This document shows positions 48,017 through 58,449 of a stretch of 64,000 nt of DNA, piece by piece; within the stretch, counting starts at the first letter, position 1, and the number at the start of each line of letters is the position of its first letter. The stretch comes from Steinernema hermaphroditum. Taxonomy: Eukaryota; Nematoda; Chromadorea; Rhabditida; Steinernematidae. The stretch lies in assembly GCA_030435675.1 (NCBI GenBank), contig CM059624.1, positions 6,100,769 through 6,164,768 of the forward strand, written 5' to 3'. The position numbers and the translations under genes are program-made. The notes beneath the pieces are model-generated. The model did not search any database, was not told where the DNA came from, and saw only the letters and a list, made by a program, of their open reading frames with translations.

Positions 48017-48998
48017 TTACAATATCAGGACGGCGACTACAATGATCGGCACGAGAACGGTTCTCCACAGAGGGAAATGCGCCACCGCGATCTCCATCTC
48101 TTTAGGGGGAGCTTGGTTCCTCGCTTCTGCAATCGTTTCCTCTTCATCAGTATTGATGTTATTATCGGGAAAATATAAACTTGGTAAAACATCGGGAATG
48201 TTCTCTGACGCTACATAACCTCCACGCTGAAATCGATTTTTAACAAATACTTGTCGTTGCACCTACAATAGAGGCGATTATACTGCATTCGTTGACTTCT
48301 GAAATCGCAACTCCGAGCAAAACGTTTCTTGTGCCATTTTGATCTTCCATGACCATAAACGGAACGGGATCTCTTCTGCGATTTACCGGCATACTGTACT
48401 CATCCACTCCTTGCTGAAATAGAAATTGTGTAGTGCATCTCTAAGTGCATGAGGTGCATACTGCAATGCTGAATGTTAGGAGGACAAAATCAATGTCTAC
48501 TTTGTTCACTAAAACGTTCGCATTAGCTTCCATGTGAAGGCGACTACTAACGTTCGATCTCTTTAGAGATTTTTATTGTAGTAGAAGGACCGCGCCATTC
48601 GGCCACTTCAAAACAACGGTGAACGATTTGCGAATCCGAAGCGTTGTAGAAGATATGGATTCTCCTGAAAAAGCTGCAGATGTATTCAGAAAAGACATAT
48701 GTAAACGTACGACGATCCAGTGAAGCAGTCGGTGCCGTTCACGTCGGCTTTGATGCAGATCTCCAACCAGTTACCGACAATCGTCACGTTTTGCATCACC
48801 GTGGAGGGGACTTGGCCGGTCTTTGTCCATAGCGTTTCTACGTCGTCGTCGACAACCAACGGAATCGGAAACGTTCTAAACATGAGATGATTCATGGGCA
48901 AAGAGGTGAACTCACTTATATCCCAGTATGCTTTCATCACTGAAAGTCGTCGAAAAAACGGCTAAGAAGACGACAAACGCGAGCGCCAGAGAGGACAT
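48017..48998 (-). CDS. Type I single-pass membrane protein, orphan
   Basis: Six exons (48998-48916, 48875-48711, 48664-48591, 48526-48462, 48413-48267, 48226-48017) sum to 247 residues with consistent phases. A signal peptide (MSSLALAFVVFLAVFSTTFS) leads an ectodomain of about 165 residues with three to four Cys and N-glycosylation sites (NVT, NGT, NAS). Strand-like stretches such as NVTIVGNWLEICIKADVNGT suggest a beta-sandwich-like fold (inference). An acidic stretch (NNINTDEEETIAEARNQ) precedes a TM helix near the C-terminus (LVPIIVVAVLIL), leaving essentially no cytoplasmic tail. Such a hydrophobic end could also be a GPI signal. The intron at 48590-48527 was placed by frame. No known family is recognised. 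It sits between the CAP gene and a small acidic gene, all on the minus strand. Confidence 0.72.
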
Positions 48999-49291
48999 CG
49001 ACCGACCCGACCGCCCACCGCAAGTAAAAGATGCAAATGAAGCCGGAGGGGATATGAGTTGCATCATTCTTGTGAGGCAGGTCGCTGGGTTGGTCGACTG
49101 TCCCATTGGCGCTCGCGATTGCCGCCCTTTTTTCGTCCAGAAAGAGGATAAAGCGGACAAGAGATATCATAGCTAGGTCTGCAGAAGAATCAACACCATT
49201 TCACGACGGAAATTTATTGGTTGACAAAATAAAAATGTATGTAACAGTAGGCGATTTTCTATGTTAGTAGCGAAGTTTGTTCTCTTGACTG

Positions 49292-49792
49292 CTAAAGTAA
49301 GCAGTGAGATCCTCCAGAACTTCCGGGCTTCCCGCCAGATCGTCCAGAGCACTTGTTCTCGTAGTCCCAACAGATAGACTTCGGCTTCTTCGAAGGATCA
49401 CTATAAACAAACCAGATGAAAAAAAGTGGTGAATAGGAAACGAAGTCACTTTTGCCAAACATCGGGGTTGTAGTTGCCCTCCTTTTCGTGGATCTTCCCT
49501 ACCAGCTTCGGGTAGCGCTGCTCCAGCAAGTAGGGGAACTGAATTACCAGAAAGATGAATGATGCATAAAAGCATAACTCACCACCCAGCAGCCCGTTTC
49601 GTCGTCCATGAGGAAAGTGGTTCCATCGAAGACCATGCGAGAAGGTCCATCGGCAGGTTTCGGCTTGGCACTTCCCTCAGCGGGCTCCGGTTCGGCCAGC
49701 TTTGAGTTGATGTTCAACTCAGCCAGGTCCGTTTCAACGGATTTATCCGTCACCTTCTTGTTGCCATCCGCAGGTTCTGGTGGATCGGACAT
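49292..49792 (-). CDS. Small acidic cytosolic orphan protein
   Basis: Three exons (49792-49583, 49538-49450, 49400-49292) give 135 residues, phases consistent. The N-terminal half is disordered, with Pro/Glu/Lys repeats (EPEPAEGSAKPKPADGPSR). The second half is compact: MVFDGTTFLMDDETGCWVFP, then PYLLEQRYPKLVG and SICWDYENKCSGRSGG, ending HCLL. There is no signal peptide or TM. The terminal CLL is one residue short of a CAAX box. No family is recognised. It starts about 0.8 kb from the divergent Rho gene. Confidence 0.68.
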
Positions 49793-49799
49793 TGTAAGA

Positions 49800-50600
49800 G
49801 CGTCTGCAACAGAAAATAAGCAATTTGAGATGTTTAACATGGCCGCGATAAGAGCTCAACTGTCAGAAACACTTGGCAAGAGAAACCAATAACTGCTAAC
49901 TACCAAGGCACCAGCACAGAAGGGACAACGCGGGATGGAAAGAACGAGTGAAAATCCGTGCAGCCAGGGAATACAGCTCCATCGCTGTGTCCTATCGCGA
50001 CATGTTTGAAATCGGAACTTCATCAGATCTCTTCGAATTCTGTCGTTCTTCTTTTTACAGAGGGTTCAACGGAGTAGGATGAGATTGCAGAGACGCCCTT
50101 GAGGGAGGGAAGATAAGGGGATAACATATTGTAGTCGCGTTTCAAGGGCTCTCACAATACCGTATATCAAGTGTCCAGTTGTCCAAAAAAAGTCTTTGTA
50201 CTTTGTCCTTTTTTGTGACGGTTACCGTATCCAAAACCAGCTTCCAATACCAGGCTGAGTTTGGCCAACAAGCAATATCTGATTTGGTCGATTACGGTGG
50301 GTTAGACATGTAGACAAATAGACATGCGACGTGTGTCTATTGTGTCGGTCTTGACGCGACTGTCTACTAGACAGACAACGTCTTCTCTTGTCAATTGACA
50401 GTGTGCTGTCATGATTTCTTTGTGCCAGTTTTTCACCGTAGATGTTGTATTTTCGCCACACTCGATTATTTTGGTAATGATGTGCTATTTTGTTCGCCTT
50501 AGACGCAGACGACTGCGAGTAATCTTCGATATTCTGTTTTCACTGTTTGCATGCTTATCTCTTCACGGACGTTAAGATTTTCTTCAATTTCAGGTAGAGT
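49800..50600. other. Divergent promoter region between the small acidic gene and Rho
   Basis: No exon seen. 50576-50594 is a pyrimidine-rich tract ending aatttcag just before the Rho start, so a 5' UTR intron or trans-splice acceptor is likely. Confidence 0.5.
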
Positions 50601-50604
50601 CGGT

Positions 50605-51183
50605 ATGGCCGCGATCCGTAAGAAGCTGGTTATTGTGGGCGATGGAGCGTGCGGCAAAACATGCTTGCTGATCGTCTTCAGCAAGGACCAATTCCCGGAT
50701 CTATACGTGCCAACCGTTTTCGAGAACTACGTAGCTGACATTGAAGTCGATGGGAAGCAAGTCGAGCTGGCTCTATGGGACACTGCCGGACAAGAAGACT
50801 ACGATCGTTTGCGCCCGCTCAGCTACACAGACACGGACGTCGTTTTGATGTGTTTCGGCATCGACTCCCCAGACTCGCTCGAGAACATCCCGGAGAAATG
50901 GACCCCAGAAGTGCGTCATTTCTGCGCCAACGTACCCATCATCCTCGTGGGCAATAGAAAGGATCTACGCAACGATCCGCATACTATCCGAGAACTGGCG
51001 AAAACGAAGCAGGAGCCTGTACGCCCAGAACAAGGCCGGGCCGTTGCCGAACAAATCGGCGCGTTCGACTACATTGAATGCAGTGCAAAGACCAGAGACG
51101 GAATCCGCGAAGTATTTGAGAAGGCCACACAAGCAGCACTGATGCAGAAGCGCAAGAAATCCAAGAAATGCACTATTCAGTGA
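50605..51183 (+). CDS. rho-1: Rho-type small GTPase (RhoA/RHO-1 like), intronless
   Basis: RhoA-type switches control actomyosin contractility at the plasma membrane. The single 192-codon exon has P-loop GDGACGKT, effector loop [17 protein letters not shown], switch [19 protein letters not shown], the Rho insert [11 protein letters not shown] and G5 ECSAKT. It ends [11 protein letters not shown], a polybasic region plus CAAX box. Several features are odd. The G4 motif reads GNRKD, so the usual Lys of NKxD is Arg (codon 50956-50958). The CAAX ends in Gln, which would favour farnesylation instead of the geranylgeranylation expected of a Leu-ended RhoA. There are no introns in the coding region although neighbours have one every 100-300 bp. 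It may be the organism's rho-1 or a retrocopied paralogue; symbol use is by similarity. A poly(A) signal lies at 51279-51284. Confidence 0.95.
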   Translation: MAAIRKKLVIVGDGACGKTCLLIVFSKDQFPDLYVPTVFENYVADIEVDGKQVELALWDTAGQEDYDRLRPLSYTDTDVVLMCFGIDSPDSLENIPEKWTPEVRHFCANVPIILVGNRKDLRNDPHTIRELAKTKQEPVRPEQGRAVAEQIGAFDYIECSAKTRDGIREVFEKATQAALMQKRKKSKKCTIQ

Positions 51184-51278
51184 GTTGATGTTAAGCTATA
51201 CCACGTTTTTGATTATTAATGAACTGTGGAATTTCCATTTGCTTGCATGGGAGTTCCCTAAATTGTTATAACATTCAT

Positions 51279-51284
51279 AATAAA
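51279..51284 (+). promoter_or_regulatory. Poly(A) signal of the Rho gene
   Basis: AATAAA 96 nt after the Rho TGA. It lies between the convergent Rho and kinase genes, whose coding ends are only 152 bp apart. Confidence 0.65.
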
Positions 51285-51334
51285 TGGGTCATAGGTTGTT
51301 GTAGGACTGTATGGACTTCTGGCGATTCTGGGAT

Positions 51335-53459
51335 TCATTTCTTATCCGGCTGCTTTTCCCAGTCGTACGGAAACTCCTGAAATATCGAAGTCTGGTGGGT
51401 ACTGCACAGCAGATCTCACCTGGGCGTGCATGGTGACTAGGCAGTTTCGGAGCAACCCGTAGATGTCGTTGTAAGGTGGACGATCGTAGAACTTGAGTCC
51501 GTCGACGAGCTTCAGGATATCGCGGAACTCGATCGGGAGGCCGCCGAGGAGCTCGCGGAGCCCGAGACCGTTCCTACAGTACATCTGGCAGTCGTAGATG
51601 TCTTTCGGGTTCTGAAAGAGGTATCTGCTTTCTGAACATCTACATATAGCTTACCCTGTAGTTGCCCCACGGGAGGAATCCTTTCACCATCTCGACGGTC
51701 ATGTAGAACCAGGACTCGAGATCGTCGGCGCGCGAGAGCTCGCGGTCGAGGAAGGCGCTGCGTGGAGCGAATCTCGGATTGCCGTGGAAGGGGCTGGGTA
51801 CGTCGCGCGGCTTCTTCATCTCGCCGTTTTCGAAAAGATACTTCCGCGCGAAGCCGAAGTCCAACATGTAGATCTTGCGTTCCTCTTTCAACTCCGAACG
51901 CCCGGTGGCGAAGTTGGAAGGATTTACGTCGCGGTGGATGTAGCCGACGCTGTGGAGGTCCTCGATCGCCTGGAGGCACTGGATAGCAACGCTGATGCCA
52001 CAGCCGAGCGAGAACTTCCCTTCTGTGTATTCTTTCCGTAATTGCTACAGAAATAACGGCTGATTGGGTGCATCTAAGGGGCGCCTACCATAAGAGAAGG
52101 CCCACAGAGGGTCATCACGCAGAAGTTAAGTCCGTCGTGCCGTCCCTTGTCATGGATCGTCGTGAAGTGGCGTCCACCTCCCCTTTTCCTCAGCTCTGTT
52201 AGCACGATCACTTCCATCCGGAGCACCGGAACCGGGTCATCCGCTCTTTCCAACTAGAAACTTCTAGAATGGACCTTTGAAGAACATGGAGGACTCGCCT
52301 TGAGCGCGTAGGTGCCTGTTTCATCGGAAGCCCTGTACACACATCCGAACTCGGCGTCTGGATCCACCTTCTCCTCTATCAGGAAGCGTCCGATCCTGTC
52401 ACCCTAACCACAATAAACCTCTAGCTAGTGGACGCTTTTCCCACCTTATAGAACTGCGGGAGTTGCTCGGGCATGTCGGCGTTCCTCATCCGTGAAGGCA
52501 TCTCATTCGGGAGGGGCTCATGTGCCGTCAGATTCCCTGTAAGCCATTGAAAGATTGCTGGGACAGGCAGGCAAACTTACATTCACTCTTGGTATCCTTC
52601 TTGTCCTTCTGCTTCTTAGCAGAGGTATCGGGTTTCTGCGACTTCTCCTCTGAAAGGTCGTTTTTTGAGCTCCGCTCACGTTCCCGCCTCACCTTTCTTC
52701 GCCCTTTTCGAACTGTCCTTGTCCTTCTTCGGCTTCTTGTCCTTTTTCGAGTCGCCCCGCTTCTCGTTCTTCGACTTATACGAATAGGTTCTCGCCGACT
52801 TCTCCTTCTTCTCTTCTAAATTCAATTCTTAGCATGACTTATTACGTATGCCGTACGTTTTTTCTCCTTCTCCTTATTTGACTTCTCCTCCTCCGACTTT
52901 TTCGACTTCTCTCCCTCCTTCTTTGACTTCTCCTTCTTTGACTTTTTCGACTTATCCTTCTTTGACTTTTTAGACTTATCCTTTTTTGACTTTTTTGATT
53001 TTTCCTTCTTTGACTTCTCCTCCTTCTTTGACTCCTTTTCCTTGTTTGACTCCTTTTCCTTCTTTGAGTTCTCCTCCTTCTTTGACTTCTCCTCCATCTT
53101 TGACTCCTTCTCCTTCTTTGACTCCTTTTCCTTGTTTGACTTCTCCTCCTTCTTTGACTCCTTCTCCTTCTTTGACTCCTTTTCCTTGTTTGACTCCTTT
53201 TCCTTCTTTGAGTTCTCCTCCTTATTTGACTTCTCCTCCTTCTTCTTGTCCTTTTTAGAATCGTCCTGCTTCTCTTTCTTCGAACATTTTGACTCCTTCG
53301 AATGGCTTTTCACCGACTTCTCCTTTGTCTCTTCTAAACTCGACTTTTACCGCCACACTCCACCTACACCATACCTCTTTTCTCATTGTTCTTCTCCTTC
53401 TTCGAATCGCCGTCCTTCTGCGAGTTTTCCGCGCGCTTCGTCGACTTTTCTTCGCTCAT
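51335..53459 (-). CDS. CK1/tau-tubulin-kinase-like protein kinase with Lys/Glu/Ser-rich leader
   Basis: Ten exons. Residues 1 to about 270 are low complexity, dominated by SKKEKESNKEKE-type repeats that are likely disordered or highly basic coiled coil. A kinase domain of the worm-expanded CK1/TTBK group follows: Gly loop GDRIGRFLIEE, ATP Lys in TYALKLERA, catalytic loop GYIHRDVNPSNFA, LDFGFARKY, then GNPRFAPRSAF and SRADDLESWFYM, and GFLPWGNYR. The C-terminus ends within the last helices (EFPYDWEKQPDKK). The catalytic loop has Asn (51922-51924) where Ser/Thr kinases have Lys (HRDxK), while the HRD and DFG Asp and the ATP Lys remain, so activity is uncertain. The intron at 52298-52254 has a GC donor. 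Nematode genomes carry many such kinases, often germline-expressed (established for the family). It converges with Rho. Confidence 0.9.
52254..52298 (-). other. GC-AG intron in the CK1-like kinase
   Basis: 45-nt intron, donor CTCAAG|gcgagt, acceptor tttctag. It joins TYALK to LERADDPV, exactly as expected around the ATP-binding Lys. The nearest GT (four bases later) gives an immediate stop. Confidence 0.72.
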
Positions 53460-53875
53460 CTCGATTCGTCCACACGACCGATCGAACGCGTTCACCTCGA
53501 CTATACTGAATGCCTCTTCAGCTGGGGCTGTCCAACTATCTGCTATGACTGTCTAGACTGCTTTTTTGGAGGCAGCTGGGTTGCTTCATTTTCTCTTTTC
53601 CCCATGTAACTTCACCTTCTTCATCGACACCCGCAGTCGTCACAGCTGCTCTGCTTGACCGCTTTGCCCACAAATGCAGCATGTGAACGTCTTCCGATTC
53701 GTAGGGATGTAATCGGGCTTTCACACTTTATCGAGTTTTATTACACGCCCATGAAGGCCTTCAACCTTAGAACAATGAAAGCAACAACAGGCAACAAGTT
53801 AAAAAGTCAAACATAAAACGCAGAATACAAGCAATTGTAGATCATCGAAGTAGCCACCATCCAAATCTTCGCGTC

Positions 53876-55902
53876 TTAAACCATACCATCGTCATCGCCT
53901 CCATCCTGGGGGAGCGGATTTCTGGGCTTCGGTCCTCCTGTCGCCTGCTTGGCCATGATGATCTACAATAGTGCGTTACATGATTTAGTCGATAAAGGGC
54001 AAGCAAACCTGATCAACTCGAAGAATGGTGGAAACAGCTTCAGTGGCCAGACGATAGCACGAGAGCTTGCCAGCATAGAGATCGTATATCTTATTAGTGA
54101 CGGCGTCCATAACATCTCCGGTGATGAGATCAATTCCGTGATCGCAGTTGCTGCCCTGGTGGGCTTTGATCAGCTTGGACAGGAAGACGGTCGGCTCATG
54201 ACCATTGTTCTTCGCGAGTTGTTTCGGCAAAACGCTGAGAGCGAGAGCGTATCTCTTGATTCCGTACTGCTCAATTCCGGACATGCCCTTACCCCACTGT
54301 TCGATGTGCTGAGAAGCACGCATGTCAACAGCTCCAGCGCCGGCAAGCAACTATAAATATGTATATTACGTATGTACTACACACTGAAAGCACATACCCT
54401 ACCATCCTTTGACAGAGCCTTGTACGTATTTACAGCGTCGTCAATGGCGCGTTCAACATCATCCATGCGGGACTGCGAAGATCCACGAACAATGATGGTA
54501 GCAATATTTCCATGCTCGCTATCCTTGTCAAAGACGGTAACATCAGTATCACCGATTTCTTCCAGGAAGACACGATCGCACTGACCAAGGAGATCGGGCG
54601 AAGGAGTGCACTGAAAATATGGGCACTACCTATTGAATTCAGACGTTCAACATACAAGACGGGACTGAGGCTGAGCTCCGATGCTGCGGGACAATCGACG
54701 CAGATCGAACTTTGAGGTGAGGCGGACAGCCATGATATTGTACTTGTTCAAGAAGTGAAGGTAGATATCTCCGAATTTTCCATTGGCAACAATGACGTTG
54801 ACACCGGCATCGGCAAGTGATTTAATCTGGCCTTCCACCTCACCCTCTTCAGTGACGGCATACTTCTTCAGGTCGTCAGCAGTGTTCATAAGGATAGTTC
54901 CCTGCAAGGTGGATGTTCATAATGCAATTCGCACGGATATTACCTTGGTTTCTGTCTGAGTAACATCCACAGGGCACGCGAACACAGCAATACGAGCATT
55001 GTCGACCTTCTTCACACTACCTTCAGTTCCGCGCTTGAAAACCATTCCGTTCATGACGCGCGAGTACTGAACTCCCGAGCCGATGATTTTGCAAATGCGG
55101 ATGCTGTCCACATTGAAGTTCGAGCTGTTTTTCGGAACGGTTTGTACTAAAGCATGTATTTTTACAACCGTTGAATAGTTTGGACCCTGGTTTGAGGACG
55201 ACTCCCTCCACAGGCACACATTTCACTCATATGACCTCTCAAAAAAACTTACCACAGGCTTTGGCGACAAGGTCAGTGATGAAATCTTGATGGTCAAACT
55301 GCTTAGACGAGATGGAGGCTTTCAAAAATTCTTTAACACAATCGAGATTCTGCATTTCAGAAGCTGTGCGTACAACCATTGAAGGCAAGACCTTTTCCAG
55401 CTGCTTAAATGCCATATCGTAAGCGTCGGCAACTTCGATGGGTTTCAGTCCCTATAATCACAAAAATATGGATTCATTTACAGATGGTTCCGTACCATGT
55501 GAAGAAGCTCAGCTGAACGTTCGAGCATGTCTGCGGCAAGTATGATAACGGAGTTGGTGTAGTCTCCGATTTGCTTCTCTTGCATCTGAGCAGCGAGCAC
55601 AAGCAAGCGAGCAGCTGGGTGCTGGATCTCGAGCTCGTTGAGGATGGTGGCCGCGTCATTGGTGACGAATAGCTTCTCAATGTGGTTGATGACCATCTTG
55701 TTCATCCCGTTCGGTCCGAAAGCTGTGCGCAGCTTACCGGCGAGCTCAGTACAAGCCTCAATATTTCTCAATACGGCCTCATCTGCTCCTTTGAAGTGCT
55801 GCAACGCAAGTAATAGTACATGATCGATCAGGTTTGCCAGCTTACTTTAGCTCCCTCCTTCATGAACCGGGAATAGCCGGACTTCGGGACTGGCAGAGCC
55901 AT
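53876..55902 (-). CDS. cct-8: T-complex chaperonin subunit theta (CCT8)
   Basis: One of eight subunits of the cytosolic TRiC/CCT ring that folds actin and tubulin. Eight exons (55902-55846, 55798-55496, 55451-55253, 55146-54944, 54901-54656, 54610-54398, 54350-54009, 53962-53876) total 549 residues, the family length. Theta-type features are GPNGMNKMVINHIEKLFVTN, NDAATILNELEIQHPAA, SSNFNVDSIRICKIIGSGV and VDQIIMAKQATGGPKPRNP, ending with an acidic tail (DGGDDDGMV). Deviations are that the ATPase GDGTN motif reads GDYTN (Tyr codon 55559-55561), with the catalytic-type Asp kept, and that the usual GAGATE-type glycines read AGAGAVDMR. It therefore looks functional but diverged around the nucleotide. 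No coding frame breaks. It starts about 0.4 kb from the gene-poor right end. Confidence 0.95.
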
Positions 55903-55909
55903 TTTTGTG

Positions 55910-57930
55910 GGTCGTGAATCTGCAAAGAAGCTCGAAATTAAATCGGAACAACCGAGCACATGCAAAACAGGCTGAAAAATTCTCTTCACACTCGGCTCAA
56001 CATTGGGAAAGACAACTATAATACCACGTTCATTCTGGGAAGCTGTCCTGTTTTTTTTTGAGTGAAAACTCACTGTGTGCTACGCTCATACGAAACTAGT
56101 AAAGCCTCTCACGATGGACCAAAAAATAGCTCTACTCGCAATGCGACACTCGCAGCGCAGTGATCTAAAAATTCATCAACTCCATAGAAAGCTCTCGCCA
56201 TTTTTCACTCAGAAATCGCGTCAAACGTTAGTGAGCTTCTAACAAACGATTGACACAGAGATGAAGAAGAAGCTAATTGCATTTCCACGTAACTCCGGTG
56301 AACGAAGAACTTCGGATTCACCAGAAAGAGAGAAGCGACAACAGAGTTCAGGAACGAACACAGCGGCGCCGCAGAGCAAGCGAGCGCGGTGGGACCAACG
56401 GATTTGAAATGCACGTAACCGTTACGGAAATTTCCCCTCCCGTCATCTTCAAATTTTCTCCTTGAGTACCAAATTTTCATCATCTGGGAGAAAGAAGCGC
56501 AAAAAGGACATCTGACAGTCCTTTCCTTCCACATTCCAGACGTCTGTGCCAACAATCGCTGCAAGGAATTTTCCATCGCCAGGAACGGTGCAGTGGCGCA
56601 CAAAAGAAGACGAGAGTGACAGCTCTCAGCCACGGAGCTGAAAGTTAATGAAAGCAACGGTTCTTCGAAAGCAATGAACGAAGAGCCCCTGGTTCGACAG
56701 CCATTGTGACAGCCCTCATTGCCAGGCCAGGTTATGGCCAGAAAGCTCTTAGGCGATACTAGACGACTCTACAGCAACTCTGAACCTAGTGATCAGAATC
56801 TGTACCCGCAGTTCTTTATTTCAGCTTACTCCTGCGTCAGCTCTGACTCTGGCTGTGACTATTCCTGGCGATGCATCATAATTTCTTTTGAGCAATAGGA
56901 TCGAATTAATTGTGATGTTTATGTGGTCAATTACTACGTAAAACTGTGCGAACGGCCACCGAACAGAAGGGAAATGACTAACTGAAAGCTTTCTCCGTCT
57001 CTGTGCGGAAGTTCTTGGAATCCGAAGGCAAAACAACGTTTAAATCGGTAGTTATTAGTCACAACTTTTGCGTCACAAACCGCTGCGTCAAAGAAGCGAA
57101 ACTCACATGGCTAAGTGTTTCTGTGTTTCTGTCGCACTCTAAGTAGATTATGGCTTGCGCTACAAGAGCGTCCGAATACTGCATAAGCCGTGTGACTCGA
57201 TAAGCACAGCTTTAGAAATGTAGATATGCGCAGATATTATTGTGTTTCCTTGTCCGATCGCTGAAAATGGCCAACCTAGAAGAAATAGATAGATAAACGA
57301 ACAGTGGCTTTAAACTCAACTTCTCAAACCTTTGAACTCAAAACGGTTTCCTCGATGATGTACTTTAACCGATTAGCCAAGAAGTATATTTTTACAAATG
57401 ATGTTTTCAACACTGCATTCAGTCCAGAGCCAACAAAATTGCGAGTTTAGTTTTTTTTTATAAAATTACTTCCCTATAAAATCGAGATATGATTTGAAAA
57501 TGGTATGTGTCCATCCGTAAGGACAAAAAATAAATAAACTGCAAATTGTGTAAAATTTTAATGACGTATATAAAGTTTACAGTTTTTTTTTTCGTTAAAC
57601 CTGACTAACGGGATACTGCGCAAAACTGTGCGAAAGGCCATTGAAAGGATTGGTGGGAAATGTCTGGCAGTATTGACCTTTTTAGTAATGTACCTATCGC
57701 TGTGCTTGGCATATGCCACGCCAAATCTGGAAAAGATGGACCAATCGCCACGTTCTGCTCACATTGTTCCAATTACTCAACTACTACAACAGGTTGAGAA
57801 AGACCAGGTTTCTGGGTTTGAAGAAATACACGGTATTCGGAAAATACTGTAGGTCATGAAAACAGCTGCAACTTTTCATGATGATGTAGGAAGCAGTCCG
57901 TTGTGTACATCATTCGAAAGAGCAACAAAT
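55910..57930. other. Upstream region of CCT theta; no supported gene
   Basis: The frame at 56205-56657 (-) is open for 150 codons but has no domain, and splice context is lacking. 57300-57600 is A/T-rich with homopolymer runs. Confidence 0.45.
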
Positions 57931-57935
57931 TCTGT

Positions 57936-58441
57936 GCAAGGATCAATCGAGAATACCCAAAATGAGTTCCTCTAGCGGTGATGCAGGCGTCAAGATGCTT
58001 CTGGAAATTCTTGAAAATCGATCTGGCATGATTTCGTCCCAGGTCAACGCGTGTTTCAAACACTCGATGGACTGGTGCCTGATAACGCAGGCCTTCTGCT
58101 CCATGATTGGTGAAGTCCGGAGCGCTCAGATCGGGCGAGTTCGAGGGCCAAACGTCCTTGCTCCAGAAGCCAGGCCACTCCAGGGTCTTCTTTTCACTAT
58201 ATACAGTGGCACAGTTCTGTTGGAACCCCAATTAAAGGTTCACTGCATTCTCCTGTGTCCAAGGAATCATGACGTCCACCAAAATCAGCTTACAATAAAT
58301 TTGAGCGCCTTTTGAAGGGAAAATAAGTCTAGCCCGGAAATTTCTTTTCCAAATTCCACGGTGTGTAAAACGTTTATGTGGTAGGTAGCGGCGATTTTGT
58401 GAGTTGCAGATGGCTCCCACCATAAAAATTTTTCTCATCAA
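57936..58441 (-). pseudogene. mariner/IS630-type (maT-like) transposase remnant
   Basis: Minus-strand translation follows a mariner-group transposase: KIFMVGAICNSQNRRYLP, then AQIYCKLILVDVMIPW, an in-frame stop at about 58230, LGFQQNCATVY, GFWSKDVWPSNSPDLSAPDF, and KHLDACITARGTHFGY near the end. The catalytic Asp of SPDL is present. The segment between KFP and the next block is deleted and there are at least one stop and several substitutions, so it is inactive. Terminal repeats were not found. Confidence 0.82.
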
Positions 58442-58449
58442 AAAATAGG

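Noticed and set aside
53042..53509. Plus-strand frame rich in Phe/Ser/Asp
   Set aside because: It is the antisense of the Lys/Glu/Ser-rich leader of the kinase.
56205..56657. 150-codon minus-strand frame with a CPFC
   Set aside because: A single CxxC without partner Cys/His and no splice support.
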